A stretch of 64,000 nt of DNA from Tubulanus polymorphus (lineage: Eukaryota; Nemertea; Palaeonemertea; Tubulaniformes; Tubulanidae): contig NC_134026.1 in assembly GCF_964204645.1 (NCBI RefSeq), positions 22,028,650-22,092,649 of the forward strand, read 5' to 3'. The notes beneath the pieces were generated by a model. It was not told the DNA's origin, ran no database searches, and saw only the letters and a program-made list of their open reading frames with translations. Numbering within the stretch: position 1 is the first letter of the stretch; every line of letters starts with the position of its first letter. This document shows positions 13,397 through 25,820 of this stretch, one piece after another. Made by a program: the position numbers and the translations under genes.

Positions 13397-15967
13397 AGAG
13401 ATTGTCTTAAATTAAACTCGACGGTACATTTTCCTCAAGACAATTCACTTTAAAAGCAATACGCATAAGCCAATCTAACAGGTACGTATACTAATTAAGA
13501 TGCTGATTTCAACCATTCACAAAATTTTCACTAAGAAAACTGATATTAGCTAATAACAAAGCCCATTACCAATACATAAACCCACAGACCAGGATCACAA
13601 ACCTCAGAAAGCCCACAGCAATAATTCTAGTCAGAAAACTAAGAAAGAGTTTCTCCAGGGGGTGAAATATCTGTACGACAAAAATATAAAGGAATAATTA
13701 TAGGATTTACAAGATTGAAACCCCGGAGCCCATTTCACAATTCTGGGCCCGAATTTTTCAATCTTGGCTTCGTCATTGTGGGATTTCTCTCATCATCATC
13801 ATACACGGATATTGTGTATCTTCTCGTCTAAACATTCAGAAATGATTAAGCAGAAAGCCAGGTTGCCATAGAGCATTTATCCACCACATTATTATCATCA
13901 TTTTCATCATAACACTGAACTAATAATGCGTTTTACCTTTCGGAAAAAGACCGAATGAATCGGAATCGACGGACTCGCGTGGACATGTCGTTATTCCCGT
14001 AGACTGGTATTGTACATATATAATTGTATGATATCTGGTATATCATATGTAATGTAAAATTTTAATCCAGTCACCGTAGTAGATCTTTACACAGCTGTTG
14101 CAATGTCGCGGCCTAATTAAACGACATTTTAATATATTTCAGTGTATCGAATGTAAAAATGTACACGATTGCTATCTTAACACTCGAAACTGATGAAAAA
14201 TGGATTTAAGTACAAGAGAACTACGCGATTAACGGAGATACCACGTCCAACAAACTGCAATAGACCTCAGTCTTACTCAGTTAATTGGGATTGTAAATTG
14301 ATCACCGAATTGAGAATCGCATGAATTGTGTTCACCAAAATAATTACGGTATAAAAATTCACCTCCACTTTAAAGATTTTTCTGATTTGACCACTTCATA
14401 GAAAAAGAGGTGTTATCTCCATGAAGCTATGAACCAATACACTTATTAATCCAGGCTTCCTACCAATTCAACCTCTTAAGATCATCCTCAACATTGAATT
14501 ACTAACAATGCTTCTAGGAAAGCAGAATGCCTCATCACATAATACTTCAACATGGAAATGAAACTGCTCTCTTTCAAACTGTTCTAATCTACTTCTATAG
14601 CTGCACTAATTATTCACCGGGGGGGGGGGGGTGGCTTGGAAAGCCATCGACGGCGACATTCGAAGTAATTTTTCCAGGTGATAATTTCTCTCGCCCGTAA
14701 AATTGAACGAATTAATCAACTAGAAGTAGAGATCATCATTCATCGTTAGCCGCGCCGTATAGAAGAAGACAACAGCCTTGATCTACACTGGTTTCTCCAT
14801 GACTCCCAATGAAATGACGAAATGAAAGCGAGTTAAATAGCCGTGATATTTCTCGACGCAACGTTCTCTTACGGTCTTAGTCCCGAGATGAGTGCACGAG
14901 TATAAATTTGAAAATCCCCCAACTGTTTAATTGGATTTGGCAGTTGAAAATGCACTGAAATAATGGCCTTACCGTTCTTGAGAATTACTACACCAAACAC
15001 TGAAGTTGTATAATCTATGGGACTCCTTTGTCGTTATCAATTCTAGGGATCTATGAAACATAAGGCATGATGTTCAAATCTCAGTTTCAAGATTTGTTAC
15101 CCAACAAATCATTCGTTAAACCAATATCCCAGTTGATCAGATGCAACTTTGAGCGGATACTACACTTTATAACTGTGTGAGTATACAGGGTTCATAATAA
15201 CAAGGCTGAAGCAAAAGTAAGCATTTCTTATCACTTTTTTATAGTAAAGGTAAGCACATTTTTAAGGCAAAAACACTTTTCTTATCATTTAAGACTTAAA
15301 AACTGCATTCCCTAGTCCGAATCCACAATATAAATTGTTGCATTGTCAAAAGAATAATTTGAGATACTAAATGCCAAAAGTAAATGCTTTGTAAGCATTT
15401 TTTGATCGAAGTTTTGTAATAAATACCTAATCATGAGTAAGCACTTTGGAGACTCGCTATCAATACTGATACTTACAGATATATGCTTTATAATATATTG
15501 ATATTCATATTCATATATTCTAAAGCATCTATTTGTATTGCACCTTGCACATAATGCACGTGGGCACAGTGCCTTAGTAATTTCAAGTACAGCCCTAGGC
15601 TTGCACTGTGTCCCTCATCGTATGTATGTAAAAACTATGTAAACTCCTACATCTTAAAATAATCTTGCATGATATAATGATGAAAAATAAATCATATATC
15701 AATATATCATATAATCTTAAATTACAATTTCCACTCAAAGAAAAAACTACAGCTGCCAACCTCTAAAAGGTGTTATCAAGAACTAACTGAATTCAGTAAA
15801 ATTTCATCGAAATATGAAAGAAAATGTTCAAATTAATCATTAATCAACAGTATTTCAGTAACATATTTCATATTTTAGTTCGCTTCAAACAAATCAAATC
15901 ACTATTTCTCGTAATAAGATAGTAACGAATACTGAATATGATGAACAGTTGGCATCTTTGAACTTAC
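13397..15967. other. non-coding, probable intron
   Basis: AT-rich with no recognisable coding block on either strand. It contains an 11-bp G-run near 14620 and short ATC repeats near 13800-13920. It directly follows, in minus-strand sense, the donor of the PDE4-like exon. Confidence 0.5.
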
Positions 15968-16191
15968 CAAAATCTGCTGGACCGACTGCTCGGACGACTC
16001 GGAGAACGGCACGGCGATCGCGGCGACGGTGAATCGGAAGTGATCTCGATGCGCGGACCAATTTTCAGGTGTGTCGGACGGCATTCGGTCGGAATTGGAA
16101 TTCCCTCGCGTTCCATGTAGCTGTGCAAACGATGGTGAGGAAGCGTTGAGTAATGTTGTAGGTGAGGATGGCGACTTTCAATCACAGGATC
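15968..16191 (-). CDS. PDE4: PDE4-like phosphodiesterase, N-terminal internal exon with PxIxIT motif
   Basis: Internal coding exon of a probable PDE4/dunce gene (cAMP hydrolysis). On the minus strand it has a strong acceptor (TGATTTCATTTCAG|GAT), 74 codons plus two bases, and a consensus donor (TTTTG|GTAAGT), so it starts in phase 0 and ends in phase 2. Its base composition is much more GC-rich than the flanks. Exon residues 38-54 read RPTHLKIGPRIEITSDS. From memory, PDE4D7 and PDE4B1 have RPT-[ST]L-...-P-x-I-A-I-T-[ST] at the same place, directly before UCR1, and their exon also opens with an Asp in phase 0. Residues 46-51 (PRIEIT) fit the calcineurin docking consensus PxIxIT. The tail (residues 54-72) is Ser-Pro/Arg-rich with four SP sites, and looks disordered and phosphorylatable. 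The upstream partner may be the phase-0 exon at 44163-44528; the downstream UCR1 exon is off-window. The alternative reading is another calcineurin-regulated protein such as NFAT. Confidence 0.65.
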
Positions 16192-17032
16192 CTGAAATGA
16201 AATCAGATGGCAATTTCAGAAACATTTCCACAAGTTCTTAACCTGCCAATGTTGACACTGAAAATAACCTCTATCATGGCTATGTTGTGAAGAGTTTTGG
16301 GTAAGAAAAATAGATTTTTTGCAACGCACTTTACACACCAGTCATTTTCCTACATTCTATTCAGTGATCCGGTTAAAACATGTTATGTATTTCATTATCA
16401 TATTCCCCTTTTCAGTTACGGAAAAGCATCCATGTAGGCGAATAGAATTGAACTGTATAAATCGTCCAATTTTTACTGCCGTTTGTTTCTTAATAGATTC
16501 TGTTTGATTATCTAGACAATTTTTGCCCTAACTAAATTACCATATTTTAGCATTTTAGCATTCTCATTTCCATCCTCCGTCTTCGACAATACCCAAGACA
16601 GGCGAGTATGATTCCTATTTTACTCACCTGCCTTGTTTATGAGTGAAGGCAACAATATTTCGTTATTTCCCGCAGATGAAACAAATACCGCAAACAGGTC
16701 AAAATGGTCGATTGCTTAAGAGCAGAGATTCAAACCGAAGTTTGACCGCGTACATAGAAGAAAATGGCCTGAAAGTTCTCCACGGAAAAAAAGCAATGTG
16801 ATACGCAGCGACAACATTTTATGCAATCCAATAAACGGTGAATCATCTCTCTTGACAGCGACATCAAAGAAAAAGAGAACATTTAAGGTGGAACTAGCCT
16901 CCTCCGGATCCACACGTATGATCGATAGATAACGAGAATAGTTGTTATTAGAAGCTCGGACGGCAATTATCATAAGATGTCACCAATTTTATGAAGTTTT
17001 CTTATTAGACACACAACGCCGGCGATGACGAT
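16192..17032. other. non-coding intron sequence
   Basis: Immediately upstream (minus-strand sense) of the PDE4-like exon. It includes that exon's branch-point and pyrimidine region just above 16191. No other coding block was recognised. Confidence 0.5.
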
Positions 17033-17275
17033 ATCACAGAAAAGGGAAAGTAGGTCGGTGTGCAGAAAGGGGATGGTAGGTAGGTTAGGGAGTGAGCGAT
17101 GGCAGAGGTGCGGGCCGATGCGAAAAAATGATGGGACAATGATGAAAGGGAAAAGAGCAGAGATGAGAGGGAAAGCTAGAGAAAAGTAGAGCAGCAAGAA
17201 GATGGATAGAACAAGAGAAGAAGAGAACGAAGAGTGCGCAATTGGAAAAGGGAGATAAGAACTCAGACGGAAGAT
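17033..17275. repeat. purine-rich (GA-rich) low-complexity tract
   Basis: About 240 bp of strongly purine-skewed plus strand (gggaaag, gagaagaagag and similar). It has no fixed period and breaks the surrounding AT-rich composition. The open frame on the other strand is a composition effect. Confidence 0.6.
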
Positions 17276-17846
17276 ATATCAGGTGACTACAAATACCTAG
17301 AGAAGAGACATCAAATAAATGAATAAGCTTATGACATTAATCACACATAGTAAAGATACATACTCAGAAGCGGTCTCGTATCATAACCACGTAGTAAATT
17401 CTGTACCTCAATGATCTCAATAATAAAGTCTCGTGTCGGGCGACAATCTCCCTAACACGCAATTCCACGTTAGCCGGTCATTTATTATTTATCAATGTCT
17501 ACTACAATATCGATTAGAAGGTTATTTCTCTTTCAACTCCGATACGTATCTGATAAGTGCTAATAGAAAACGTGTCAAATTTCATCTTAACAATGAATTT
17601 CATTGGAGCTCGTATCCGATGACTGTTGACTAGAAAAAAATACAGTTCAGACAATTATTCCCACGCACAAAACGAAAAAATTTTTAATTTCTCTTAAAGC
17701 AAAATTTTGATTAAGAGTATATAAAGATTACATGTTAAACGATCAAATTAATAAATAACAATTCTGTTGAATAACAACAAAACATTTTCCCTTAAAAACT
17801 CTTAATAAACTTTGAAACCCTTTCGGTGCGGCATATAAATCGGTGA

Positions 17847-18014
17847 TGGACTTTGCTAATCTACAGCACCACAGTGTATCTATGTTTTTAGTTTCGATGC
17901 GGTGTACCATAAGATACTATCATTGCACTATGATTGACAGGTGTTGCCATGTTTGATTAGAGGTAAAAACTAGTAACATCGATACACTGTGGTGCGGTGT
18001 ATTAGCAAAGTCCA
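17847..18014. mobile_element. 168-bp inverted-repeat element (MITE-like)
   Basis: Starts TGGACTTTGCTAAT and ends ATTAGCAAAGTCCA. The next bases pair as well: ACAGCACCACAGTGTATC on the left matches the complement of GATACACTGTGGTGCGGTGT on the right with few mismatches, and similarity continues into 'atgtttttag/aaaaactagtaacat'. The terminal repeats are thus about 45-50 bp, with a core of about 70 bp and no coding capacity. Flanks are GGTGA and TGCCA, with no clear target duplication. No second copy was noticed in the window. Confidence 0.7.
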
Positions 18015-19217
18015 TGCCATTATTCAACACAGGAGAGTGGAACTTTTTCAAATTTTCAAATTATCTCCAGCGCTGTCGGGAATTAATCAGTCAGCTGAGT
18101 TAAGCTGTAATTAATTTCAATAAAAGCGACCAAATTCTATAATAAAAAGTAGAGACAGTCAGCTCTACTAGCTCTAAATCCTTCCTGCTAACACCAGACA
18201 AATGGTTCAAGTTATGTCTGATTCAAAAAGTCAGATCTTAACATTGAAAAAATTCTACCCGATCTAAACTAAACTAACTCTATCAGTTGAAAGAACGTGC
18301 TGACACTTTTTACCAGTAATACCGAAATAATTGAATTCAACACGTTAAAAAAGACGTCCTCGTGGCAGTTTGCAAAAAATTCATACGATCCCCAATTACC
18401 TCGGCAGCCATCGCGTCGTTAGTATCCGCTTTGGTTGGTCGTTTGGCATCCATAACGGTTGCAGAAAAAATGACGGGTATTCCCGTGTCGCGACAGACAA
18501 TTTCGTGCGTTTGCACCTTTCCGAAGCTCGGCGAAGAATAGAAAAGAGTTCACCGCGTATCGATGATTCGCGAGATGAAGCCTCCAGAGAAATACGTGTT
18601 TATATATATTTATAGAGACATGATATACGAAATGATGCCATGGCAAATCAATTGATTTTTTTTTTTTCATAGTGACGCCACCGCGCACGCATAAAACGTT
18701 GGGAGACACCACACGGCTAAACAATCTTAAAGTAACATCGAAAAGCGACACGACCAAACGGAAATTCTATTGATTATCGGCTTGGAAATGACATGATTGC
18801 AGCGATAGTGGCTTAATATTTGATTACTAGAATCGAATTAGAGTAAACGCCCAAATGTATTCCAGTTTGTTTGGTCAGGATTAGCATAGAACGACAGATG
18901 ATTATAACGATAACTGATTACGTTTAATCCGAACCGGTTCATGATCCAATGAGATAATTCATCGACCAATTTAAAACGATACTTGCTTTTCCAAAAAGCT
19001 TTCTTGAACTGGACTCTGTTGGGGATACCTGCACTATATAAATGACATTTTTATCATTTACAGTCCACTGGCAATGGAGCATTACGCGGAAGTTAAATTT
19101 TAATCAATATTTTTCATGAACCCGATGAACTTAAATTGGTCCTAAGGTGGCAATTACTGAAGTTCACAGCAAATGCAGACAAAATACAGAACAAGAACCC
19201 AAGACTAGTTAATCTAT
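18015..19217. other. non-coding intron sequence
   Basis: No supportable gene. Overlapping open frames on both strands at 18370-18757 have no splice context or recognisable content. Confidence 0.45.
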
Positions 19218-19428
19218 AGCCGCGATCACACGTGCATTTTTGGCCAGGGCCAAATTTGGCCCGTGTCACACCGGAAATGATCCACTTCGCTTTTTTTTAG
19301 CATTGTTGAGTATCGAGTGAATGGTTTGCGTGTGAACACGCTCTCTAATTAGGCACGGGCCAAATGTGGCGCGAGCCTGATCGGTGCCAATTTGGTCCGG
19401 GCCAAATCGTCTCCGTGTGATCGCGGCT
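19218..19428. mobile_element. complete 211-bp MITE, AGCCGCGATCACACG termini
   Basis: Perfect 15-bp terminal inverted repeats, AGCCGCGATCACACG at 19218-19232 and its complement CGTGTGATCGCGGCT at 19414-19428. Weaker subterminal symmetry is built from repeated 'ggccaaatttggcc'-type palindromes. TAT flanks both ends, suggesting a TA-containing target duplication. It has no open frame, so it would need a transposase supplied elsewhere. Four related or truncated copies lie in this window. Confidence 0.8.
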
Positions 19429-21074
19429 TATAACAAGACTTACTCTCAATTGTATTTAATCCTTCTTTTGCGATGACGAATGAAAAACCAAAGTACAAAA
19501 TCACAAAATCCTAACTGCACGGACTAAAACCAACACCATGCACTACTCCGCATCCAGTAAGGATATACAGTGACAGTGTAGTTGATCAAGTCAACCAAGG
19601 CTCATAGAAGATGAACAAGACAAGATTGCGAATACCACCCCGCATACTCCCGTCATTCATCATGTGTGCATTAATTGAAATGCTCATTTTCAGGCAAAAT
19701 GACCCCCAGCGTTGGGAGACTTTCAATTAATAACTAATTAATCCATCAACATCAGCCGCAACAACGTTGTGGCATCTAATCGCCATTTTCAGATACGTTT
19801 ACAGACGCTCTAGTCGCAATCTTATCAGTTACAAACAACACGACGACGGCAATTGGAATCTTTTTCTTCCGATTCTCACTTCGTACTTTGTCATCCGCTA
19901 TCCACTTTACAGACGCAAGTTCCGAGGAATTAATACACGTTAAGCCCCGGAGACCCCGCAATCGGCAATACGGTCATTAGAAAGTTCCTCGCCGATTACA
20001 AGAATCGCGATCGATCGTAACGGAATTACAGCAATAACATTAAACACAAGACGAAAAGGACTGAGAGTAAATCCGTTTATTTCAAACGATCGACGCCAAG
20101 TCGCGAATTTCTGGCTTGTAAAAAAATTCTGATTCTTGATTCTCGAATCGGTTGGCCCCCGAATGAAATATTCGATGTTACACTCCTGCTCCAGCTAGAT
20201 TATTCGAAGCTGTAACGCTTTGCGGTCCCACGAAGGGGACTTATTCGCGAAATCAATTTCCCTCGATGACAGACAATTCAAACTCGAGTGAAGATCCTAC
20301 ACTACTAAATCTTAACATGCATCCGTTATCAGAAAACTATGCACGAAAAATATTATGAATTTTGAGAATTCACTTGAACATTTTCGAACCAATTTGTCAG
20401 TAAGTCGTCGATGGTTTTGTGCATTATTTCTTAGAATTGTTACCAGCGTATATATTCTCAATGCTATTCAGTGGCATGGTCCATTTACAACAGTTTTATT
20501 AATATTGAGGCATCGAAAGCAATATTTATAAGAAACGTATGTTTGCAGTCTAAACCCTGTCAGACATCCGGACACATTCTCGTCGGTTATTCCATTTTGG
20601 CGCATGAGCTTATTGCAGTCATAGCTTATACCGAGGATTAGGGAGCTTAGGTCAGCAGACATTCATCTTGATACAGGATCATAATCATGCGCAATTGATT
20701 GAAAGCATCCAAACCCGAAAACCAATTTCGTTCCTTGTGTCGGTCACAATTACATATTATTGAGCGACACACTGGATAATTCTTAACTACATTGTCATAG
20801 CAATAGCCAAGACCACTTGACAAGAATTTAGGATTAGAGCCTTAGAACTTAACAAATTATTGTCAGTTCTAGATTATCTAGCCTTCTTTTAGAAAGTGGA
20901 GCATTACCATATGCTGATAGCATTTCATCTACAACCAGTCAAATTCTGACTAAAAGCCTACATAAATGGAATCTTGTAAAAATATGTGAGAAATGTCATT
21001 GAGCCCTAAACACGAAAACAAACTTGAAAGTTTATTATGGCGTTAAAAAATACACAGCCTATATTGCTTTACAT
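19429..21074. other. non-coding intron sequence
   Basis: Mixed AT-rich DNA with a slightly more CpG-rich patch at 19780-20280. No exon could be supported on either strand. Confidence 0.45.
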
Positions 21075-21422
21075 TGTCAATATCAAGGATCAATACGTTA
21101 TTTTAGATTTGATCAATAATTGAACTGACCGACCAGCAACCAGCATCCACTAGGCCTAACCCCTATACATAGATGACTTAAAAATGATTATCAAAATTAA
21201 TCAAAAATAAAATAAGAGTTAGGGCTATGAAATATTTCAAACTATGAAATAGACACCAAAATTCACATTTTTGAAATGCCAATATTGTACTGCACATCGA
21301 CTCCCACAGAACCCCTTAGGCCCTCTATACTAGGAAGGTACCAATACATGTGTATAAATACCATTGTAACAGTTTTTACGCCTTCAAAAGATATTTTCAT
21401 CTTTCATTGAAATAGGCCTAAA
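21075..21422. repeat. dispersed repeat R1, copy 1
   Basis: Colinear and clearly related to 59547-59916. Shared blocks include 'aatatcaa.gatcaat', 'ttgaa.tgacc..caacc', 'aataagagtta', 'cg.aattcac', 'atcgactc.cacagaa.ccctta' and 'taac.gtttttacg.c.tcaaaa'. No terminal repeats or coding frame were seen, so the type of element is unknown. Confidence 0.6.
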
Positions 21423-23796
21423 CAAAAATGCATGTTATTACATAATGTATCATTCTTTCTGTCCGTACTCCTCTGAATATGACTGACACAATATCCAATA
21501 CGGAGTCGAAGGAACACATATCTCATTTCAAACATGATGAGGGCACTATCGGACAACAGAAACTGTCTAGACCTTCCGCAGTCAGTCTGTTTCAATCAAG
21601 CATATTGTCAGATACAGTTACCGATAATTGCGTAAGTGTGCTTCTGTCACCCAGTACAATGAAGTTATTAATGACCCCCCTTAATCTAAATTCATCCAAG
21701 CGACTCCGGAGTAACATCCACATCGGCGGGTAAACAGATTTCTACCGATACATATGGCACGACGAACGTCACGAAATAATTTCTTTCTAAAATTCAAAAG
21801 ATTAAATCAAGGATATCGAAAAAATCACTGACCTACATATCCGCAGCTCATCTCATCGCCGCTATAGTCTACCAGCAGAGCTAAAATATCGACGAAATGA
21901 TAATTTTCATACCAGTATAGACGGTCTTTAAATAGGCATGAAAGAAAATGCCTAAAAGCATGTACGTGTTGATCAATATATCGACGCAGTTGTTTTATAT
22001 TTGTGACATCCCCGCTCGATGTAACCAACCAATGTTCAGACGGCAATAAAAATGTCAGTGGTTAAAGGTTTAGTTAATAGATGAGGTATAGGTCGGTGAG
22101 CAAAGCTCCAATTGAGGTCTAGAATTTATAAAAAAATACAAAGATATACAAAAAGAACGAGAAAGTGGATCCAGGGAAAGGTCTTGAAAGAAAGCTCTAC
22201 CGCTACTTATTGGATCCATATTTTCCACAAATTTTTTGTAGCGGGTGATGGGGTTTGGAAGGGGTGATGAATATCTAAGACCGGGTCAGTTGGCCTAACT
22301 GACAAGTGACTGCTGATAGCAGTGTACCCCGGTATCTTGATATCAACTTAACCGAAAAATAAGGTTATTTTAGGGCTTCAAATGAGAACACCCAATTTTC
22401 TCAAGATTTTATCGCAGCAATCATTCAGCCAACAACTCTAATTTGCTTTGTTTATCCGTATAGAAGAACTTAAGACCCACCCATTGTTTGAAATGTCAAT
22501 TCTAATCAGTTCAAATCAATCTTTGTCTTAAAACCTTTTTCATCATGGATGGGTTAAACCACTCGATTAGGCTACCCAGGGGCGGATCCAAGCTATATTC
22601 CACTGTAGGCCTATTGCAGAAAATAGTCCGAAAAATGTGGAAAACATATTTTCTAGAAGTACCTAATCTAACAGGTCCAGAATGGAACAAGGGAAAAGAG
22701 TCATTTTAAAATTTTTCTTGGCGAGAAACCACCCTTTAATGAGCTTCGCCGCTGGCATCTTTGAGCAATACTTATTATATAGTCAAATTCACCGGCTGGA
22801 TCCGCCACAGCTACCAGTTATTGGACAGGCAACCAGGTTGCCAGGAATCTACTATCATACAAAATGCACTAGGCCTATTTCTGGTCAGAAAAAAGTAAGC
22901 CTATACATTTCGATAGCCTTTTAGTTTCCTGGCGCCATGTTTTTAGTTACAGGTACCCATAGTCTAAACAATTAGTACCTAGCCGTTGTTCAAACCCGTA
23001 ACAATGACTGGTATTCAGACTAAGGTACCCAATGCCTCTGCTGCGTGCTGGGTGGGGGCTGTTGTTGGTCCACTTTTATTTCGTCCACATCTCTCTGGAA
23101 TGCATAAGTGATGAGATAGAAACGAAGCAAAAATCATGAAAAATGTAAGTCAAGCCGCCTGGATAAGCTTACATCAAATTCGATCGTATCTTCATCTCAT
23201 ATCCGATGTGTTCTTTTAAATCTTTTTGTCGCGTGCTGTTGTTGATGTCGACTCATACAAGCGCCTTTGCAGCATGATCATTGAATTGTTTAGCGAGAAA
23301 CGTAATAAAAAACGATGCCAGCAATGCGCGCGTGCCACAGCAGATTCCACGAGCGGAGTATGTAGAAATCGGAATCCATCCACTCCCGTGTAGACTACCG
23401 GTCTCTATCTTCATATTGAATGGGACACGCAACCAGTCTACTCCCGTGAAGCCCGTAGCCTAAACTAAAAGTCTCTAGTCTTTGGTTATTTGACTATGCC
23501 ATTCAAACTGCTGTTCCAATGTAAGATGACAAACAGAAGGCGTTAGCCTCAGTCTAGAAGCCTTAATTAAAAAATCGCCGCTTCTGGAAATTATTTTTCC
23601 AGGCGCATTTATATGAGACAGTGCAAGCATTTCAACGTGATTTGCAGGAAAGAAACTATTTTGAGAAACGTCCATCCGATTATATCGACCGATAGTTTTC
23701 GTAGAGTAAATAAAGGCTTACATCAATGACCGTGGGCAAATTTTATTTGATAGCATTAGTAAAGAGTTGCACGAAACGCGCTTACCTATTTTCAAA
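21423..23796. other. non-coding intron sequence
   Basis: No recognisable gene or structured repeat. Open frames at 21479-21733 (plus) and 21825-22046 (minus) are within chance length, and the latter has a His/Tyr-rich composition typical of random translation. Confidence 0.4.
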
Positions 23797-23856
23797 ACAC
23801 GAACCAAGGTCCAAATTTGATTCGGGTCTAGATCGTTTCCGGTGTGATCGCGACTT
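23797..23856 (+). repeat. MITE-like element, 3' terminal fragment (copy D)
   Basis: The fragment 'ccaaatttgattcgggt...gatcgtttccgGTGTGATCGCGACT' matches the last 60 bp of the 19218-19428 element, with a decayed terminus (one G-to-A change). The rest of the element is missing. Confidence 0.5.
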
Positions 23857-25063
23857 AAAATCAGCCAGTAAAGTTAACATTACAAAGTTGTCAGTAATTT
23901 CTTTTTAAAAAAGGCTCAATATTGACAACGATATAGAGTTAAATGGATCTAGCGGGCTTTTAAAAAAATCTTCCCAGGCGCTCTTTGTTGTCCTATGATT
24001 GCGGGTCCTACTTCATTGAAAATTATCCAAATTTCGAAAAATCCTGATCCAAATTTTTTGGGCACCTGAAAATTTTAGGGGGTTGGCGATCGCTGCCCCC
24101 AAACCCCCACTCGGCACGGGCCGGTGGATTCGGTTCCCGCGTGCGCTCGGCTGAGCGATCGTTTTACGTAGATGCCGCGATGCAGCTGCTGAAGTGGGAA
24201 CTGCTCAGCGCGCAGGAAAATCGCTGACGCCATCTCGTGTAAATTTTCGATTCTACGAATTATCTTATTAGCGCGCTTGTGGAACGTTTCGTTATACGTG
24301 ACCTTCTCTCTAAAATACCAGTAAATCAAAATAACGCCTAACGAAATGGCATTTGTGCGTTCGTAAAATCGATGACGCTTGCACATTCGCTGTAGGGCAG
24401 CCACCAATTCTGATGTCGCTACTTAGTGATTATCATCGTAATTTGTCACAAAATGCGCGTCGTTGGTAACGTGCTTAGAAAAGGATTTTCTTGCCCCTCC
24501 GAAGGCAACTCAGGAGAAAGTAGCCATTGACCCAAACTGTCGTCACTCATTTGACAGTTCGTTTGACTCATATCATCCTAACTCCCACCTGTCTACAAGA
24601 CAATAAGTGTGTCCTTCGGTTTCCACCGACGCAAAGCCACTTAATAGCGGTAACTGAACTCAACTCTGACATTTTCCAGCGAAATTAGTTGTTGTTTTTT
24701 GTTTCGGATTCTTGAAATCTCGACACCAACGTGTTACATAATGTAATTTTCTTTGACGTGTCAAGTCGCCTGTCATATCATATTCCTAATTGTCATACGA
24801 ACGATCAAACCAAACTTTGGCGCGCACTGTGGTGACTGCGCGTCAACGTTTGTTTCATCGCGGGGCGCTTTTCAAAAAGAAAATTAGCATCTTTCTACGA
24901 TTGAACCTTCGGGCCATGTTTAAGAAGATTTTTCAATCAAATTCTTTATCCGATATAAACATCAGGCGAACGCATAAAAGGCGACAATACGCCCAGAACT
25001 GGCATTTGCTTCCTGTCTCGTCGTGAACATTAAGTGCGTATATTTTCTCAATAAATGGTAGTC
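23857..25063. other. non-coding or unresolved
   Basis: CpG-richer than average at 24060-24480. A minus-strand frame of about 110 codons (24407-24075; first true ATG about eight codons in) overlaps this patch. It has no recognisable domain and only a weak possible donor (TAC|GTAAAA), so I do not call it a gene. Confidence 0.35.
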
Positions 25064-25150
25064 ATGATTGATTTATCATTCAGCTTTTATGAAGAAACGA
25101 AACTAAATCAGGCGAAACATTCGCTTACAAGCAAACTGAATTATCGAGCT
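25064..25150. repeat. local duplicated segment R3, copy 1
   Basis: The block 'atgattgattta...agct.tttatgaagaaacgaa...aaatc...cgaattatcg' recurs 1.4 kb away at 26474-26566 in the same orientation. The copies are diverged, and one has an internal insertion of about 10 bp. Confidence 0.5.
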
Positions 25151-25674
25151 GGTTGTTGGCGCTCGTGAAAAAAGCTCGTCAAGATTATCGGGCGACCAGT
25201 GGAATAAGTGGTAGTTGGCACTATGCTAACCATTTGCAGAAACAAAATATCTTGATCCAATGTATTAGTAAATATACCTATACACTGCACCTATGCCTAT
25301 GCCAACGGATGATAATTATGCATTGAAATAAGCTTATATGAATTTTATAAATGCCCAAAGTACTGGTCATCCCCCTTGAGACTCAACTGGCCCAGCGAAG
25401 CGATTTGTGTTTTGACTATACGTTTTTTACTATATGTATACTATTACATTTATTTCAGGACAAATCAAGATTAGATATTACACAATACTTAAGAACGATG
25501 AAATGACCGCAAGGATACTTCCGAAAAGCTTGGGAAATGAGATGCACCTTAAAACCTCAAAAAGGGGGAACAAAGAAAATAAATAACTCTTCAATGAGAA
25601 AAAAAACTCATCCATGTCCTAGGTTAGAGTTTTTGCGGAAAAATTGAGACATAAACTGACCGATTAAAAAAATG

Positions 25675-25820
25675 ATTTATATGTTTCTCGATGATTTTGG
25701 TTCGCGCGCAATCGTACATAGCCAATTTTTAAAATTGTGTTTCGTGTTTCAAAACAGCGCACACAGTCACGAAACAAGCCATAAACTTGTTTCTGTTTCG
25801 CGATTTTGTCTTGCTATGTG
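25675..25820. repeat. dispersed repeat R2, copy 1
   Basis: Related to 48630-48756. Shared blocks are 'tatatgtttc.gatgattttgg', 'gtttcg', 'tcacgaaacaagcca.aaa', 'tgtttc' and 'tt.tcttgctat.tg'. Its nature is unknown, and there is no coding frame. Confidence 0.55.

Noticed and set aside
15902-16084. Second minus-strand frame overlapping the PDE4-like exon
   Set aside because: It runs through the splice donor and is out of frame with the conserved RPT...PRIEIT block.
21825-22046. Minus-strand frame ending near a GTCAGT donor
   Set aside because: No true ATG start or clear acceptor; composition rich in His and Tyr as in random translation.
24075-24407. 110-codon minus-strand frame as another alternative first exon
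   Set aside because: Its first ATG is internal, the only candidate donor (GTAAAA) is weak, and nothing in it resembles a PDE4 N-terminus or another family.
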